Program-made: the position numbers and the translations under genes
In this document: positions 53,913-61,118 of the stretch, in pieces
Position numbering within the stretch: the stretch's first letter is position 1
Layout: the number at the start of each line of letters is the position of its first letter
From: Hymenobacter actinosclerus
Lineage (GTDB): Bacteria; Bacteroidota; Bacteroidia; Cytophagales; Hymenobacteraceae
NCBI RefSeq assembly: GCF_900111515.1
Contig: NZ_FOHS01000002.1
Span: 620,001-684,000 of the forward strand
Direction: 5' to 3'
Length of the DNA: 64,000 bases
The notes under the pieces: generated by a model
Databases searched by the model: none
What the model saw: only the letters and a program-made list of their open reading frames with translations
What the model was told of the DNA's origin: nothing

Positions 53913-54860
53913 TTGCCCATGGCTTTTTTCTCGCGTCGTAAACCCTCCGTTCCGCAGCCCGCCCCACTGCCGCCGGTTGCCCCACCAGCTGCTACCGCTG
54001 CCACTTTCGCCGGCAGCCTGCGCGTGGGCCTGGGTCAGCTGCTGGTAGAAGGCGGCGAACCGGACCGCAACCTCGCCCGGGCCGAGCGCATGGTGGCCGA
54101 TGCCGCCGCCCAGGGCTGCGAGCTGGTACTGCTGCCCGAAACCCTCGACTTCGCCTGGACCCACCCCAGCGCCCTGACCGAGGCCCAGCCCATCCCCGGC
54201 TCCTACTCCGACCGCCTCTGCCAGGCCGCCCGCCAGCACGGCCTATATGTGTGCGCCGGCCTGACCGAGCGCGCGCCTGATGGCCGCAACTACAACGCCG
54301 CGCTGCTCATCACCCCGGCCGGCGACATCATCTGCAAATACCACAAAATCAACCTGCTCGAAGTTGAGTTTCCGTTTTACGCCGTGGGCCAGACGCTGAA
54401 CGTGGTGGACACGCCGCTGGGCAAAATCGGCGTGAACATCTGCGCCGACAACTTCCTCGACGGCCTGGCCATCGGGCACACACTGGCCCGCATGGGCGCC
54501 GAGTTCATCCTTTCCCCTTCTTCCTGGACCGTCGATTTCTCTATTACCGAGGAGCACGACCCCTACAGCGAGAAGTGGATCAAGCCTTACTCCATTCTGG
54601 CGCAGCTTTATAACGTGAGCGTCGTGGGCACTACGTCGGTGGGCTACATCGTGGGGGGGCCCTACGAGGGCAAGAAAAGCATCGGCTGCTCGCTGGCCGT
54701 CGATGCGGGCGGCATCCGGGCCCAAGGGGTTTTCAACGAATTTGCCGGCCAGCTCGTGGTGGCCGATTTGCCCCGGCCGGTGCGCGCCGAGCAGGGCACC
54801 CAAATCGGACAGATGCTGGCCCGCCGGGGTTTTCGGTTCGATGAGCTGCCCGCCAAATAG
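53913..54860 (+). CDS. Carbon-nitrogen hydrolase (nitrilase superfamily)
   Basis: 315 residues with an Ala/Pro-rich N-terminal stretch (about 10-32) before the hydrolase core. The Glu-Lys-Cys catalytic triad is Glu74 (LVLLPETLDFAW), Lys143 (KYHKINLLE) and Cys175 (GVNICADNF). The family cleaves amides or nitriles; substrates include omega-amides and N-carbamoyl compounds. The gene is followed 52 bp later by an N-acetyl sugar amidotransferase, so a role in amino-sugar or surface-glycan metabolism is possible but inferred. Confidence 0.9.
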   Translation: MPMAFFSRRKPSVPQPAPLPPVAPPAATAATFAGSLRVGLGQLLVEGGEPDRNLARAERMVADAAAQGCELVLLPETLDFAWTHPSALTEAQPIPGSYSDRLCQAARQHGLYVCAGLTERAPDGRNYNAALLITPAGDIICKYHKINLLEVEFPFYAVGQTLNVVDTPLGKIGVNICADNFLDGLAIGHTLARMGAEFILSPSSWTVDFSITEEHDPYSEKWIKPYSILAQLYNVSVVGTTSVGYIVGGPYEGKKSIGCSLAVDAGGIRAQGVFNEFAGQLVVADLPRPVRAEQGTQIGQMLARRGFRFDELPAK

Positions 54861-54912
54861 GCCCCGAACTTCACAGCCGCCCTGCTTTTCCGTTTCTTCT
54901 ATCTCGTTCTGA

Positions 54913-56076
54913 ATGGCCGACTATTACCAGCAATGCAACCGTTGCATCATGGACACTACCGTACCCGGCATCAACTTCGATGCCCGAGGCGAGTGCAATT
55001 TTTGCCTGTTGCATGACAAAATGGACCGCGCCTGCCCCTTAGGCGAAGCCGGCGAACGGCATGTGCAGGCGCTGGCGGCCGATATGAAACGCCTGGGCCG
55101 GGGCAAGCGCTACGACTGCGTACTGGGCGTGAGCGGGGGCCGCGACTCCTCATTCACGCTCTGGTATTGCGTCGAAAAGCTGGGCCTGCGGCCGCTGGCC
55201 GTGCACTTCAACGACGGCTTCGGCAACCCCATAGCGGGCGAGAACATGACCAAGGCCTGCCAGAAGCTGGGCGTGGAAATGCGCACCATCACCTCCGACT
55301 GGCGCGAGTCCAAGGACCTCAAAATTGCCTTTTTAAAGGCCTCCGTGCCCGATATGGAAGAGGGCACCGACGTAGGCATTGCCACGGCCCTCTACGGGGT
55401 GGCGGCCAAGGAAGGCATTCAGCGCATCATCATCGGACAGTCGTTTCGCACTGAGGGCATTGCCCCCCTGAGCTGGAACTACCTCGACGGCAAGTACCTG
55501 AAGGCGGTACACAAGCAGTTCGGCACGGTGCCGCTACGCCCCTGGAAAGCCGCTGATCCGGGCTTTCACCTGGATGTGAAGGAAATGTTCTACTACGCCT
55601 TCATCCGCCGCATCAAAACCGTTACGCTGCTCTACCACGTCGATTACGTACGCGCTGACGTGGATGCGTTGCTGCAAAAGGAACTGGACTGGGTGAACCC
55701 CGGCGCCCACTACTTCGACGATCTGTACCAGAGCGTCATCTACTACCTCAACCGCACCAAATTCAACATCGACCGGCGGCTGTTCAACTACTCGGCCCTC
55801 GTACGCTCGGGCCAGATGCTCCGGACGGAGGCGCTGGAAAAGGTGCGCCATGTCAACTCTATCGAAGATGAAAAGGTCATCAGCCTTTGTATCAAGCGCC
55901 TGGGCCTGAGCCGCGAGGAGTTCGAGAAAATTGTGGCCACGCCCCCTACTACCTTCCGCTCCTACCCCAACAATTACGCGCTCATCCGCCGCCTGCGCTG
56001 GCCCATCAAGCTGCTCAGCCAGTTCCGCCTCATCCCCGAATCGGCCCACGACAAGTACTTCAACTGCGGCAGCTGA
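54913..56076 (+). CDS. N-acetyl sugar amidotransferase (WbpG/PseA-like)
   Basis: 387 residues. The N-terminus has two CxxC pairs (CNRCIMDTTVPGINFD and ECNFC) that bind zinc, followed by a PP-loop ATPase motif VLGVSGGRDSSF. Later parts (GWNYLDGKYL-like SWNYLDGKYLKAVHK, GLSREEFEKIV) match the N-acetyl sugar amidotransferase family, which uses ATP and ammonia from a glutaminase partner to convert a UDP-sugar to an amidino or 2,3-diamino derivative for LPS or glycoprotein glycans. No HisF/HisH-like partner genes are adjacent. The last two bases of its TGA stop are the first bases of the left 84-bp repeat. Confidence 0.88.
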   Translation: MADYYQQCNRCIMDTTVPGINFDARGECNFCLLHDKMDRACPLGEAGERHVQALAADMKRLGRGKRYDCVLGVSGGRDSSFTLWYCVEKLGLRPLAVHFNDGFGNPIAGENMTKACQKLGVEMRTITSDWRESKDLKIAFLKASVPDMEEGTDVGIATALYGVAAKEGIQRIIIGQSFRTEGIAPLSWNYLDGKYLKAVHKQFGTVPLRPWKAADPGFHLDVKEMFYYAFIRRIKTVTLLYHVDYVRADVDALLQKELDWVNPGAHYFDDLYQSVIYYLNRTKFNIDRRLFNYSALVRSGQMLRTEALEKVRHVNSIEDEKVISLCIKRLGLSREEFEKIVATPPTTFRSYPNNYALIRRLRWPIKLLSQFRLIPESAHDKYFNCGS

Positions 56077-56158
56077 TCACGGATTAGCACGGATTTTAGC
56101 GGATTTCACGAATTTTGTAGACGGCTCCTGGCAACGGGGGCCGTTTGTTTTTTACTGG
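56075..56158 (+). repeat. Left 84-bp inverted repeat: CGGATT module plus terminator
   Basis: Outer half GATCACGGATTAGCACGG, then GATTTTAGCGGATTTCACG and AATTTTGTAGACGG is the family E module shared with 27971 and 58891. The inner half is a hairpin (ACGGCTCC pairing with GGGGGCCGT) followed by TTGTTTTTT, a standard intrinsic terminator for the amidotransferase transcript. Confidence 0.85.
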
Positions 56159-56207
56159 TAGTCGTAGTTTGTTTACTTTCAAGAATTGCCAAAAGCCATT
56201 TGCCATT

Positions 56208-56594
56208 ATGCTGCTAGATAATCGTTATACCGAGCTGACAAAAGCTATAATAGGCTGTGCAATGCGGGTTCATACAGAATTGGGCAGTGGTTTTCCAGAG
56301 GTGATTTATCAGCGTAGCTTAGCTGTTGAATTGAAGCAGGCAAACCTAAAATTTCAAGGAGAAATAAACCTGCCGGTCTTCTACAAGCAGATAAATATAG
56401 GATCGAGAAGAGCTGATTTTCTGGTTGAAGAGCATGTTTTAGTCGAACTGAAGGCAGTGAATGAGATAACAGAAGCCCACCACGCCCAAATAATAAATTA
56501 CCTGAAGGCATACCGGTTGGAAGTGGCGCTGCTCATAAACTTTGGAGAAGCAAGTTTGAAATTCAAGCGCTTCTTACACAACCCGCCGCATTAG
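56208..56594 (+). CDS. GxxExxY family protein (PD-(D/E)XK nuclease-like)
   Basis: 128 residues from the ATG at 56208 (MLLDNRYTELTKAIIGCAMR). The family signature is present: a helical start, VHTELGSGFPEVIYQRSLAV (the GxxExxY motif as GFPEVIY), then INIGSRRADFLVEEHVLVELKAV, in which Asp and the ExK pair fit a PD-(D/E)XK nuclease core, and HHAQIINYLKAYRLEVALLINFG. The family function is not established; nuclease activity is predicted from the fold. The gene is clearly AT-richer than its surroundings and fills the space between two inverted 84-bp repeats, so acquisition as a unit is likely. Confidence 0.88.
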   Translation: MLLDNRYTELTKAIIGCAMRVHTELGSGFPEVIYQRSLAVELKQANLKFQGEINLPVFYKQINIGSRRADFLVEEHVLVELKAVNEITEAHHAQIINYLKAYRLEVALLINFGEASLKFKRFLHNPPH

Positions 56595-56599
56595 TCCTG

Positions 56600-56683
56600 C
56601 CAGTAAAAAACAAACGGCCCCCGTTGCCAGGAGCCGTCTACAAAATCCGTGAAATCCGCTAAAATCCGTGCTAATCCGTGATC
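56600..56683 (-). repeat. Right 84-bp inverted repeat: CGGATT module plus terminator
   Basis: Reverse complement of 56075-56158 with one mismatch. On the minus strand it follows the ferredoxin coding region, supplies that gene's last codons and TAG stop (56671-56673), and ends in the same hairpin and T tract. Confidence 0.85.
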
Positions 56684-57024
56684 TTGTGCAGCCACTGCTG
56701 TTTGGCTAGCAGCTTTTCCTGCGATTCGCGGTAGTCGGGGTCGTCTACGCAGCAGTCGACGGGGCAGACGGCGGCGCACTGGGGCTCCTCGTGGAAGCCG
56801 ACGCATTCGGTGCACTTATCCGACACGATGTAGTAGTACTCGTCGGAAACGGGGGTTTGGGGCGCTACGCCCGATACGGTCTGGCCGCCGTCGAGCTGCA
56901 CGTCTTTCAGGGTAGTGCCGTCGGCCCAGCGCCAGGCGGCGCCGCCCTCGTAAATAGCGGTGTTGGGGCATTCCGGTTCGCAGGCACCACAGTTGATGCA
57001 CTCGTCGGTTATCATGATGGCCAT
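56671..57024 (-). CDS. 4Fe-4S dicluster ferredoxin
   Basis: 117 residues from the ATG at 57024 ([20 protein letters not shown]). Two cluster-binding sets: [20 protein letters not shown] near the N-terminus and CTECVGF with [15 protein letters not shown] in the second half, joined by a long loop as in Bacteroidota and Chlorobi ferredoxins. It carries electrons in the cytosol. The luxC-like gene is divergent, an arrangement I have seen in other Bacteroidota. The C-terminal residues KITD and the stop codon come from the right repeat of the GxxExxY cassette. Confidence 0.93.
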   Translation of the reverse strand: MAIMITDECINCGACEPECPNTAIYEGGAAWRWADGTTLKDVQLDGGQTVSGVAPQTPVSDEYYYIVSDKCTECVGFHEEPQCAAVCPVDCCVDDPDYRESQEKLLAKQQWLHKITD

Positions 57025-57099
57025 AGCCTCGGGAGTCGTTAGGGAGAGAAAATCGGGTAAGTAGGGTACGTAAGCGGCCGCAGGCAGGATACGAAAAGG

Positions 57100-57107
57100 C
57101 AAAAGTA
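57100..57107 (-). promoter_or_regulatory. Bacteroidota -7 element (TACTTTTG) for the ferredoxin gene
   Basis: Exact TAnnTTTG match on the minus strand, 75 nt before the ferredoxin ATG; a one-mismatch site TAATTTCG at 57142-57149 may serve the divergent reductase gene. Confidence 0.5.
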
Positions 57108-57221
57108 GGCATTCGCCGAACACCCCTACGTATATGGTATGTAATTTCGGGCCACCGATATTGTTTTCATTCGTCGGCAGCTCGGGCTGCCCTTCTCCTT
57201 CGCCTTTTCAGCTTTCTATAC

Positions 57222-58250
57222 ATGACCCACGCCGACCGCCTTGCCGCTTTTGTGGCCCTGGGCCAGCGCCTCACCGCTTTGCTCGCCCCCGCTCAGGCCG
57301 AAGAGCTGATGGAGCTTTGCATCCGGGCCCGTAACAACAACGCCTGGTTTGATGAGCCCAATGTGCGCGCGGCCCTCGAAGGCATTGCCGAGCTGCTGCG
57401 CGAGCAGCCCCTGCGCCAGTGGGCCGGCCGCTACCGCCCCGAGCCCGACCCGGCCCCCCGGGTGGTGGGCGTGGTAATGGCCGGCAACATCCCGCTGGTC
57501 GGCTTCCACGACGCGCTGTGCGTACTGCTCAGCGGCCATCACCTGCTGGCCAAGCTCAGCTCCGACGATACGGTGCTCATGCGCTGGGTGCTAAACGAGC
57601 TGACGCGCCTCGAACCGCGCTTCGCCACTGCCGTGCAGCTGGCCGAGCGCCTCAACGCCGCCGATGCGTTCATTGCCACCGGTTCTGATAATACGGCCCG
57701 CTACTTCGAGTACTACTTCGGCAAGAAGCCCCATATCATCCGGCGCAACCGCACCAGTCTGGCCGTACTTACGGGCCGCGAAACGCCCCACGAGCTGGGG
57801 TTGCTGGGTGCCGATATTTTCCGCTACTACGGCCTAGGGTGCCGCAACGTGAGCAAGGTGTACGCCCCCGCCGGCTACAGCTTCCCGCTGCTGCTCGATG
57901 CCCTGCAGCCCTGGCACCACGTGCTGGGCCACCACCGCTACCAGAACAACTACGACTACAACAAGAGCATTATGCTCGTTAATGCCGTGCCCCACCTCGA
58001 CTCGGGTTTCCTGCTGCTCACCGAAAGCGCCCGGCTCGTGTCGCCCATCTCGGTGCTGCACTACAGCACGTATACCAGTGAGGTCGATCTGGTCGATCAG
58101 CTCACCGATGTGGCGGCCCAGACCCAGTGTCTCGTCTCGGGCGGTGGGCATTACCCGGGCTCGTTCGCGTTTGGCCAGGCCCAGCACCCCGCCCTGGCCG
58201 ACTACGCCGACGGCGTAGACACCATGGCCTTCCTGGCCGACCTGGGGTAG
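57222..58250 (+). CDS. Acyl-CoA reductase (LuxC-like)
   Basis: 342 residues. It matches the LuxC-type fatty acyl-CoA reductase domain: GVVMAGNIPLVGFHDAL, AKLSSDDTVLMRWVLNEL, FIATGSDNTARYFEYYFG, the catalytic-cysteine segment IFRYYGLGCRNVSKVY and DYNKSIMLVNAVPHLDSGF. LuxC proteins reduce acyl-CoA or acyl-ACP to an aldehyde with NADPH; here no lux genes are present, so luminescence is not implied. It lies divergent from the ferredoxin gene. Confidence 0.88.
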   Translation: MTHADRLAAFVALGQRLTALLAPAQAEELMELCIRARNNNAWFDEPNVRAALEGIAELLREQPLRQWAGRYRPEPDPAPRVVGVVMAGNIPLVGFHDALCVLLSGHHLLAKLSSDDTVLMRWVLNELTRLEPRFATAVQLAERLNAADAFIATGSDNTARYFEYYFGKKPHIIRRNRTSLAVLTGRETPHELGLLGADIFRYYGLGCRNVSKVYAPAGYSFPLLLDALQPWHHVLGHHRYQNNYDYNKSIMLVNAVPHLDSGFLLLTESARLVSPISVLHYSTYTSEVDLVDQLTDVAAQTQCLVSGGGHYPGSFAFGQAQHPALADYADGVDTMAFLADLG

Positions 58251-58376
58251 CCGGGTTGGCGTCCGACCAGTCTGCACGGTGGGCCGGCTGGACTGGCTTG
58301 AAATTTGGGTTTGAGGAATTGCAGTTGGCAAATCATCCGCTTATCTTAACCCTTGTTCCAACAAACTATCCGGGCC

Positions 58377-58676
58377 ATGTTCGAGATGAAACAAAACGCC
58401 GAAACCGTTACCAAGGAATCTTTGCGTAACTGTCGCTTCGCCACCGAAGACGTGCTACCCGCAGTGGCCGACCGGCAGATACGACGCTACTCGGCCGAGC
58501 GTGCCACCACGCTGGGTAATGGCTACCACGGCAAAGTTGACATCTATTTCCAGACGGCCGATGGCACTACCAAACGCGTGCAAACGACCGTGTGGGCCAC
58601 CGATGCCGACTTTCTGACCCTCAAAGCCGGCGCCTCCCTCCCGCTGCGCTCAGTATTGGGCTTCGACTTCTATTAG
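58377..58676 (+). CDS. Hypothetical protein
   Basis: 99 residues from the ATG at 58377 (MFEMKQNAETVTK); starts at 58353 and 58386 are also possible. A small alpha/beta protein with NCRFATEDVLPAVADRQIRR, GNGYHGKVDIYFQTADG and VQTTVWATDADFLTLKAGAS, ending LPLRSVLGFDFY. No family recognised, no membrane or export signal. A strong terminator follows, and the 100 bp before it hold no other gene. Confidence 0.6.
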   Translation: MFEMKQNAETVTKESLRNCRFATEDVLPAVADRQIRRYSAERATTLGNGYHGKVDIYFQTADGTTKRVQTTVWATDADFLTLKAGASLPLRSVLGFDFY

Positions 58677-58713
58677 GCCCTCAGCCAGCCGTTAGCCCAA
58701 CCGTCATCCAACT

Positions 58714-58752
58714 AGGTCCCGCTTTCTCTCTGGCAGAGAAAACGGGACTTTT
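58714..58752 (+). terminator. Intrinsic terminator after the 58377 gene
   Basis: GTCCCGCTTTCTCT pairs with AGAGAAAACGGGAC around a short loop, followed by TTTTGC. No gene is seen in the following 100 bp. Confidence 0.75.
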
Positions 58753-58853
58753 GCATTTGCATTACTTCACCCCGCTCATCTGTTTACTCACCCTATCTCC
58801 CGGCTCGCCGAAACCGGCTTCCAGCAACGCCCTGTGGCACCACCAGCCCACAA

Positions 58854-58890
58854 GAAAAAAGGGGCGCAGCCATGGCTGCGCCCCTTTTTT
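58854..58890. terminator. Bidirectional terminator
   Basis: AAAAAAGGGGCGCAGCCA pairs with its exact complement TGGCTGCGCCCCTTTTTT, with A and T tracts on both sides, so it works for both strands. On the minus strand it directly follows the family E module of the phosphorylase gene. Confidence 0.85.
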
Positions 58891-58960
58891 CCGTCTACAA
58901 AATCCGTGAGCCGAAGGACAGCGGAGCTAAATCTGTTGAAATCCGTGCTTACCTGTGATC
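58891..58960 (-). repeat. CGGATT module (family E, diverged) after the phosphorylase stop
   Basis: On the gene strand the TAG stop is followed by GATCACAGGTAAGCACGG, then ATTTCAACAGATTTAGCTC and a hairpin-like insert, ending CACGGATTTTGTAGACGG directly before the terminator. It is diverged relative to the 56075 and 27971 copies. Confidence 0.7.
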
Positions 58961-59833
58961 CTAGAGCCGGTCGAGGGTTTTCTGGATCAGGTCGCCCACA
59001 ATCTGGTCGGCGTTGGTGGCAAACTCGCCGGTGGCGCGGTTGGCCACGATGGCGTTGAGCGAGAGCACCTCGTGGCCCAGCATGCGGCCCAGCGAGTAGT
59101 AGCCGGCCGTTTCCATCTCGAAGTTGGTGAGCCGGAACTCGCCCTCGGCGCTCTGGTAGCGGTAGTTCTGGTAGGCCTCAATGAGGTGGGGCAGGCGCAG
59201 ATCGAGGCGCAGCACCCGGCCCTGGGGGCCATAGAAACCGGGGCAGGTGAGCGTATTGCCCATAATCATATCATGGCCGATCTGCTCGCGCAGCAAATCG
59301 GAGCCCCGCACGCAGTACGGGCGGTAGGGCAGCTGCAGGGCCTGCTGGATGCCCTGGGCTACTTCTACCTCCAGGCCGGTTTCTACCAGCGGATAGAACT
59401 GCATGAGGGAATCGAGGCCCACAGCGTGCTCGGAGGCCAGCAACGAGCCCACCGGCACATCAGCCTGCAACGAGCCGCTGGTGCCCACCCGCACAATGCG
59501 CAGGCTGATGTGCTCGGCCTGGGGCCGCACCTCGCGGGTCATGAAGTCGATGTTGACCAGCGCATCGAGCTCATTCATCAGAATATCGATATTATCGGTA
59601 CCCATGCCGGTGCTGATAACGGCAATGCGCTTGCCCTTGTAGTAGCCCACGTGGGTCACGAATTCGCGCTTGTGAATCTTGGTTTCGATAGAATCGAAAT
59701 GCTCGCTTACGCTGGGCACCCGCTCGGGGTCGCCGACGGTGATAATGGTGTCAGAAATATGGTCGGGCAGCAGGTTGAGGTGGTAAACGCTGCCGTCTTT
59801 GTTGAGAATGAATTCTGATTCGGCGATGGGCAT
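58961..59833 (-). CDS. Nucleoside phosphorylase (uridine phosphorylase-like)
   Basis: 290 residues. PNP/UDP phosphorylase family: VGDPERVPSVSEHFD at the N-terminus, FVTHVGYYKGKRIAVISTGMG, the phosphate/sugar motif IVRVGTSGSLQADVPVGS and the base-pocket segment FEMETAGYYSLGRMLGHEVL. It cleaves a nucleoside with phosphate to base and ribose-1-phosphate for salvage. The FEMETAG motif fits uridine-type enzymes. trhO lies upstream on the same strand across a long heptamer array. Confidence 0.9.
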   Translation of the reverse strand: MPIAESEFILNKDGSVYHLNLLPDHISDTIITVGDPERVPSVSEHFDSIETKIHKREFVTHVGYYKGKRIAVISTGMGTDNIDILMNELDALVNIDFMTREVRPQAEHISLRIVRVGTSGSLQADVPVGSLLASEHAVGLDSLMQFYPLVETGLEVEVAQGIQQALQLPYRPYCVRGSDLLREQIGHDMIMGNTLTCPGFYGPQGRVLRLDLRLPHLIEAYQNYRYQSAEGEFRLTNFEMETAGYYSLGRMLGHEVLSLNAIVANRATGEFATNADQIVGDLIQKTLDRL

Positions 59834-59840
59834 GGGAAGA

Positions 59841-60067
59841 GAATTATGAATTATGAATTATGAATTATGAATTTCGACCCTACTTAGACCGAATTATATA
59901 ATTCCTCCTCCACAATTCTGATTGAATGAGATTAAAGGTGAGACTCAGGTTTTTAAATAAAATTCATAATTCATAATTCATAATTCATAATTCATAATTC
60001 ATAATTCATAATTCATAATTCATAATTCATAATTCATAATTCATAATTCATAATTATAATTCATAAC
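59841..60067. repeat. Heptamer inverted pair filling the trhO-phosphorylase junction (family A)
   Basis: GAATTAT units at 59841-59873, an 87-bp AT-rich unique spacer, then about fifteen TTCATAA units at 59961-60067, the longest array of the window. The array contains the trhO stop codon (60054-60056). Confidence 0.9.
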
Positions 60068-61010
60068 TTCTTTTATAAGAAACCAGGCCCTGTTCGGGGC
60101 TGTAGTGGTTGCTGAGTTTGGGGTAGGTGCCGGTGCCGTCGTAGGGGCGCTTGGCGGGGTGGGTCTGGCAGGTGGGCGAGCAGGCGCCGGCCAGTTGCTC
60201 GGCGCAGGCCTCGCAGAGCGGCACGTGGGCATTGCAGTGCGGGTTGGCGCAGTTCACCATCCGGTCGGAGGGCGTGCGGCAGTGCTGGCACTGGCTGACG
60301 ATGCTGGGGTTGACGGTGTTCACGTCGACGGCCACGCGGCCATCGAACACGTAGCACTTGCCCTCGAAATCCTCGCCCCCGGCCTCCAGCCCGTACTTGA
60401 TAATGCCGCCGTGCAGCTGGTACACGTTATCGAAACCCTGGTCGAGCAGAAAAGCGCTGGCCTTTTCGCACTTGATGCCGCCGGTGCAGTAAGTCAGGAT
60501 TTTCTTGTCCTTGTACTGCGCCAGCTCGGCCACTTTGTCCGGGAACTCGCGGAAGTTCTCGATATCGAGCGTTACGGCATTCTTGAAGCGGCCCAGGCGG
60601 TGCTCGTAGTCGGAGCGCACGTCGAGCACCACCACATCGGGCTGGTCCTTCAGCTCGCGGAACTGCTGGGGCGAGAGGTGCACGCCGGTGCGCTCATAGG
60701 GCCGGATGGCGGGCAGGCCGACGTGCACAATTTCGGGCTTCACGCGCACGTGCAGCTTACGGAAGGTGTGCTCCGGGGCTTCCTCCACCTTGAACTCCAG
60801 AGCGGCAAAGCGCGGGTCGGCCTTTACCAGCCGCATGTACTCCGCACAGTCGGCCCGGCGGCCCGACACGGTGCCGTTGAGGCCCTCGGGGGCTACAATG
60901 ATGCGGCCCAGCAAATTCAGCTGCAGGCACAGCCGGTGGTGCTCCTCCCGAAACTGCTCGGGATTCTCCAGCGGCGTGTAGCAGTAGTAAAGCAGAACGA
61001 GGTAATCCAT
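60054..61010 (-). CDS. trhO: tRNA uridine(34) hydroxylase TrhO (rhodanese domain)
   Basis: 318 residues from MDYLVLLYYCYTPLENPEQF (ATG at 61010). N-terminal acylphosphatase-like domain (LLGRIIVAPEGLNGTVSG), then a rhodanese domain with active-site Cys in ILTYCTGGIKCEKASAFLL, and a C-terminal cysteine-rich tail (CQHCRTPSDRMVNCANPHCN, PLCEACAEQL). It makes 5-hydroxyuridine at the tRNA wobble position using oxygen. The last residues (SYEL) and the stop codon lie in the heptamer array. Confidence 0.93.
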   Translation of the reverse strand: MDYLVLLYYCYTPLENPEQFREEHHRLCLQLNLLGRIIVAPEGLNGTVSGRRADCAEYMRLVKADPRFAALEFKVEEAPEHTFRKLHVRVKPEIVHVGLPAIRPYERTGVHLSPQQFRELKDQPDVVVLDVRSDYEHRLGRFKNAVTLDIENFREFPDKVAELAQYKDKKILTYCTGGIKCEKASAFLLDQGFDNVYQLHGGIIKYGLEAGGEDFEGKCYVFDGRVAVDVNTVNPSIVSQCQHCRTPSDRMVNCANPHCNAHVPLCEACAEQLAGACSPTCQTHPAKRPYDGTGTYPKLSNHYSPEQGLVSYKRSYEL

Positions 61011-61017
61011 TCTTTGT

Positions 61018-61112
61018 GGAGATGTGAAACCATGAGATAGGGGAAGTGAGTCAGATAGCCGCTCAGATAGGCAGTCACTTATCTCACCTCTCATGTCTCA
61101 CCGTCTCATGTC
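61018..61112. repeat. Inverted repeat family H filling the NeuD-trhO junction
   Basis: On the gene strand TGAGACGGTGAGACATGAGAGG and related TGAGA units (shown in pieces of under 20 in the sequence) follow the NeuD-like stop. The mirrored CTATCTGACTCACTTCCCC and TATCTCATGGTTTCACATC lie before the trhO start. A single-arm relative is at 19439-19480. Confidence 0.65.
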
Positions 61113-61118
61113 TGTAAA

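Larger units (their letters stand above)
56075..56683. mobile_element. GxxExxY cassette bounded by 84-bp inverted repeats
   Basis: A 609-bp unit: left repeat 56075-56158, one AT-rich gene (56208-56594), right repeat 56600-56683 in inverted orientation. The two repeats differ at one position by eye (CACGAATTTT against CACGGATTTT). The unit lies between the stop codons of two convergent genes, and both stops overlap the repeats. No flanking direct duplication is visible. Mobility is an inference from symmetry, composition and compactness. Confidence 0.6.

Noticed and set aside
57222..58250. LuxC similarity as a luminescence system
   Set aside because: No luxAB, luxD or luxE genes nearby; LuxC-like reductases are common in non-luminous Bacteroidota.
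59961..60067. Long regular array as a possible CRISPR
   Set aside because: The unit is 7 bp with no spacers; there are no cas genes, and the same unit recurs at many gene ends.
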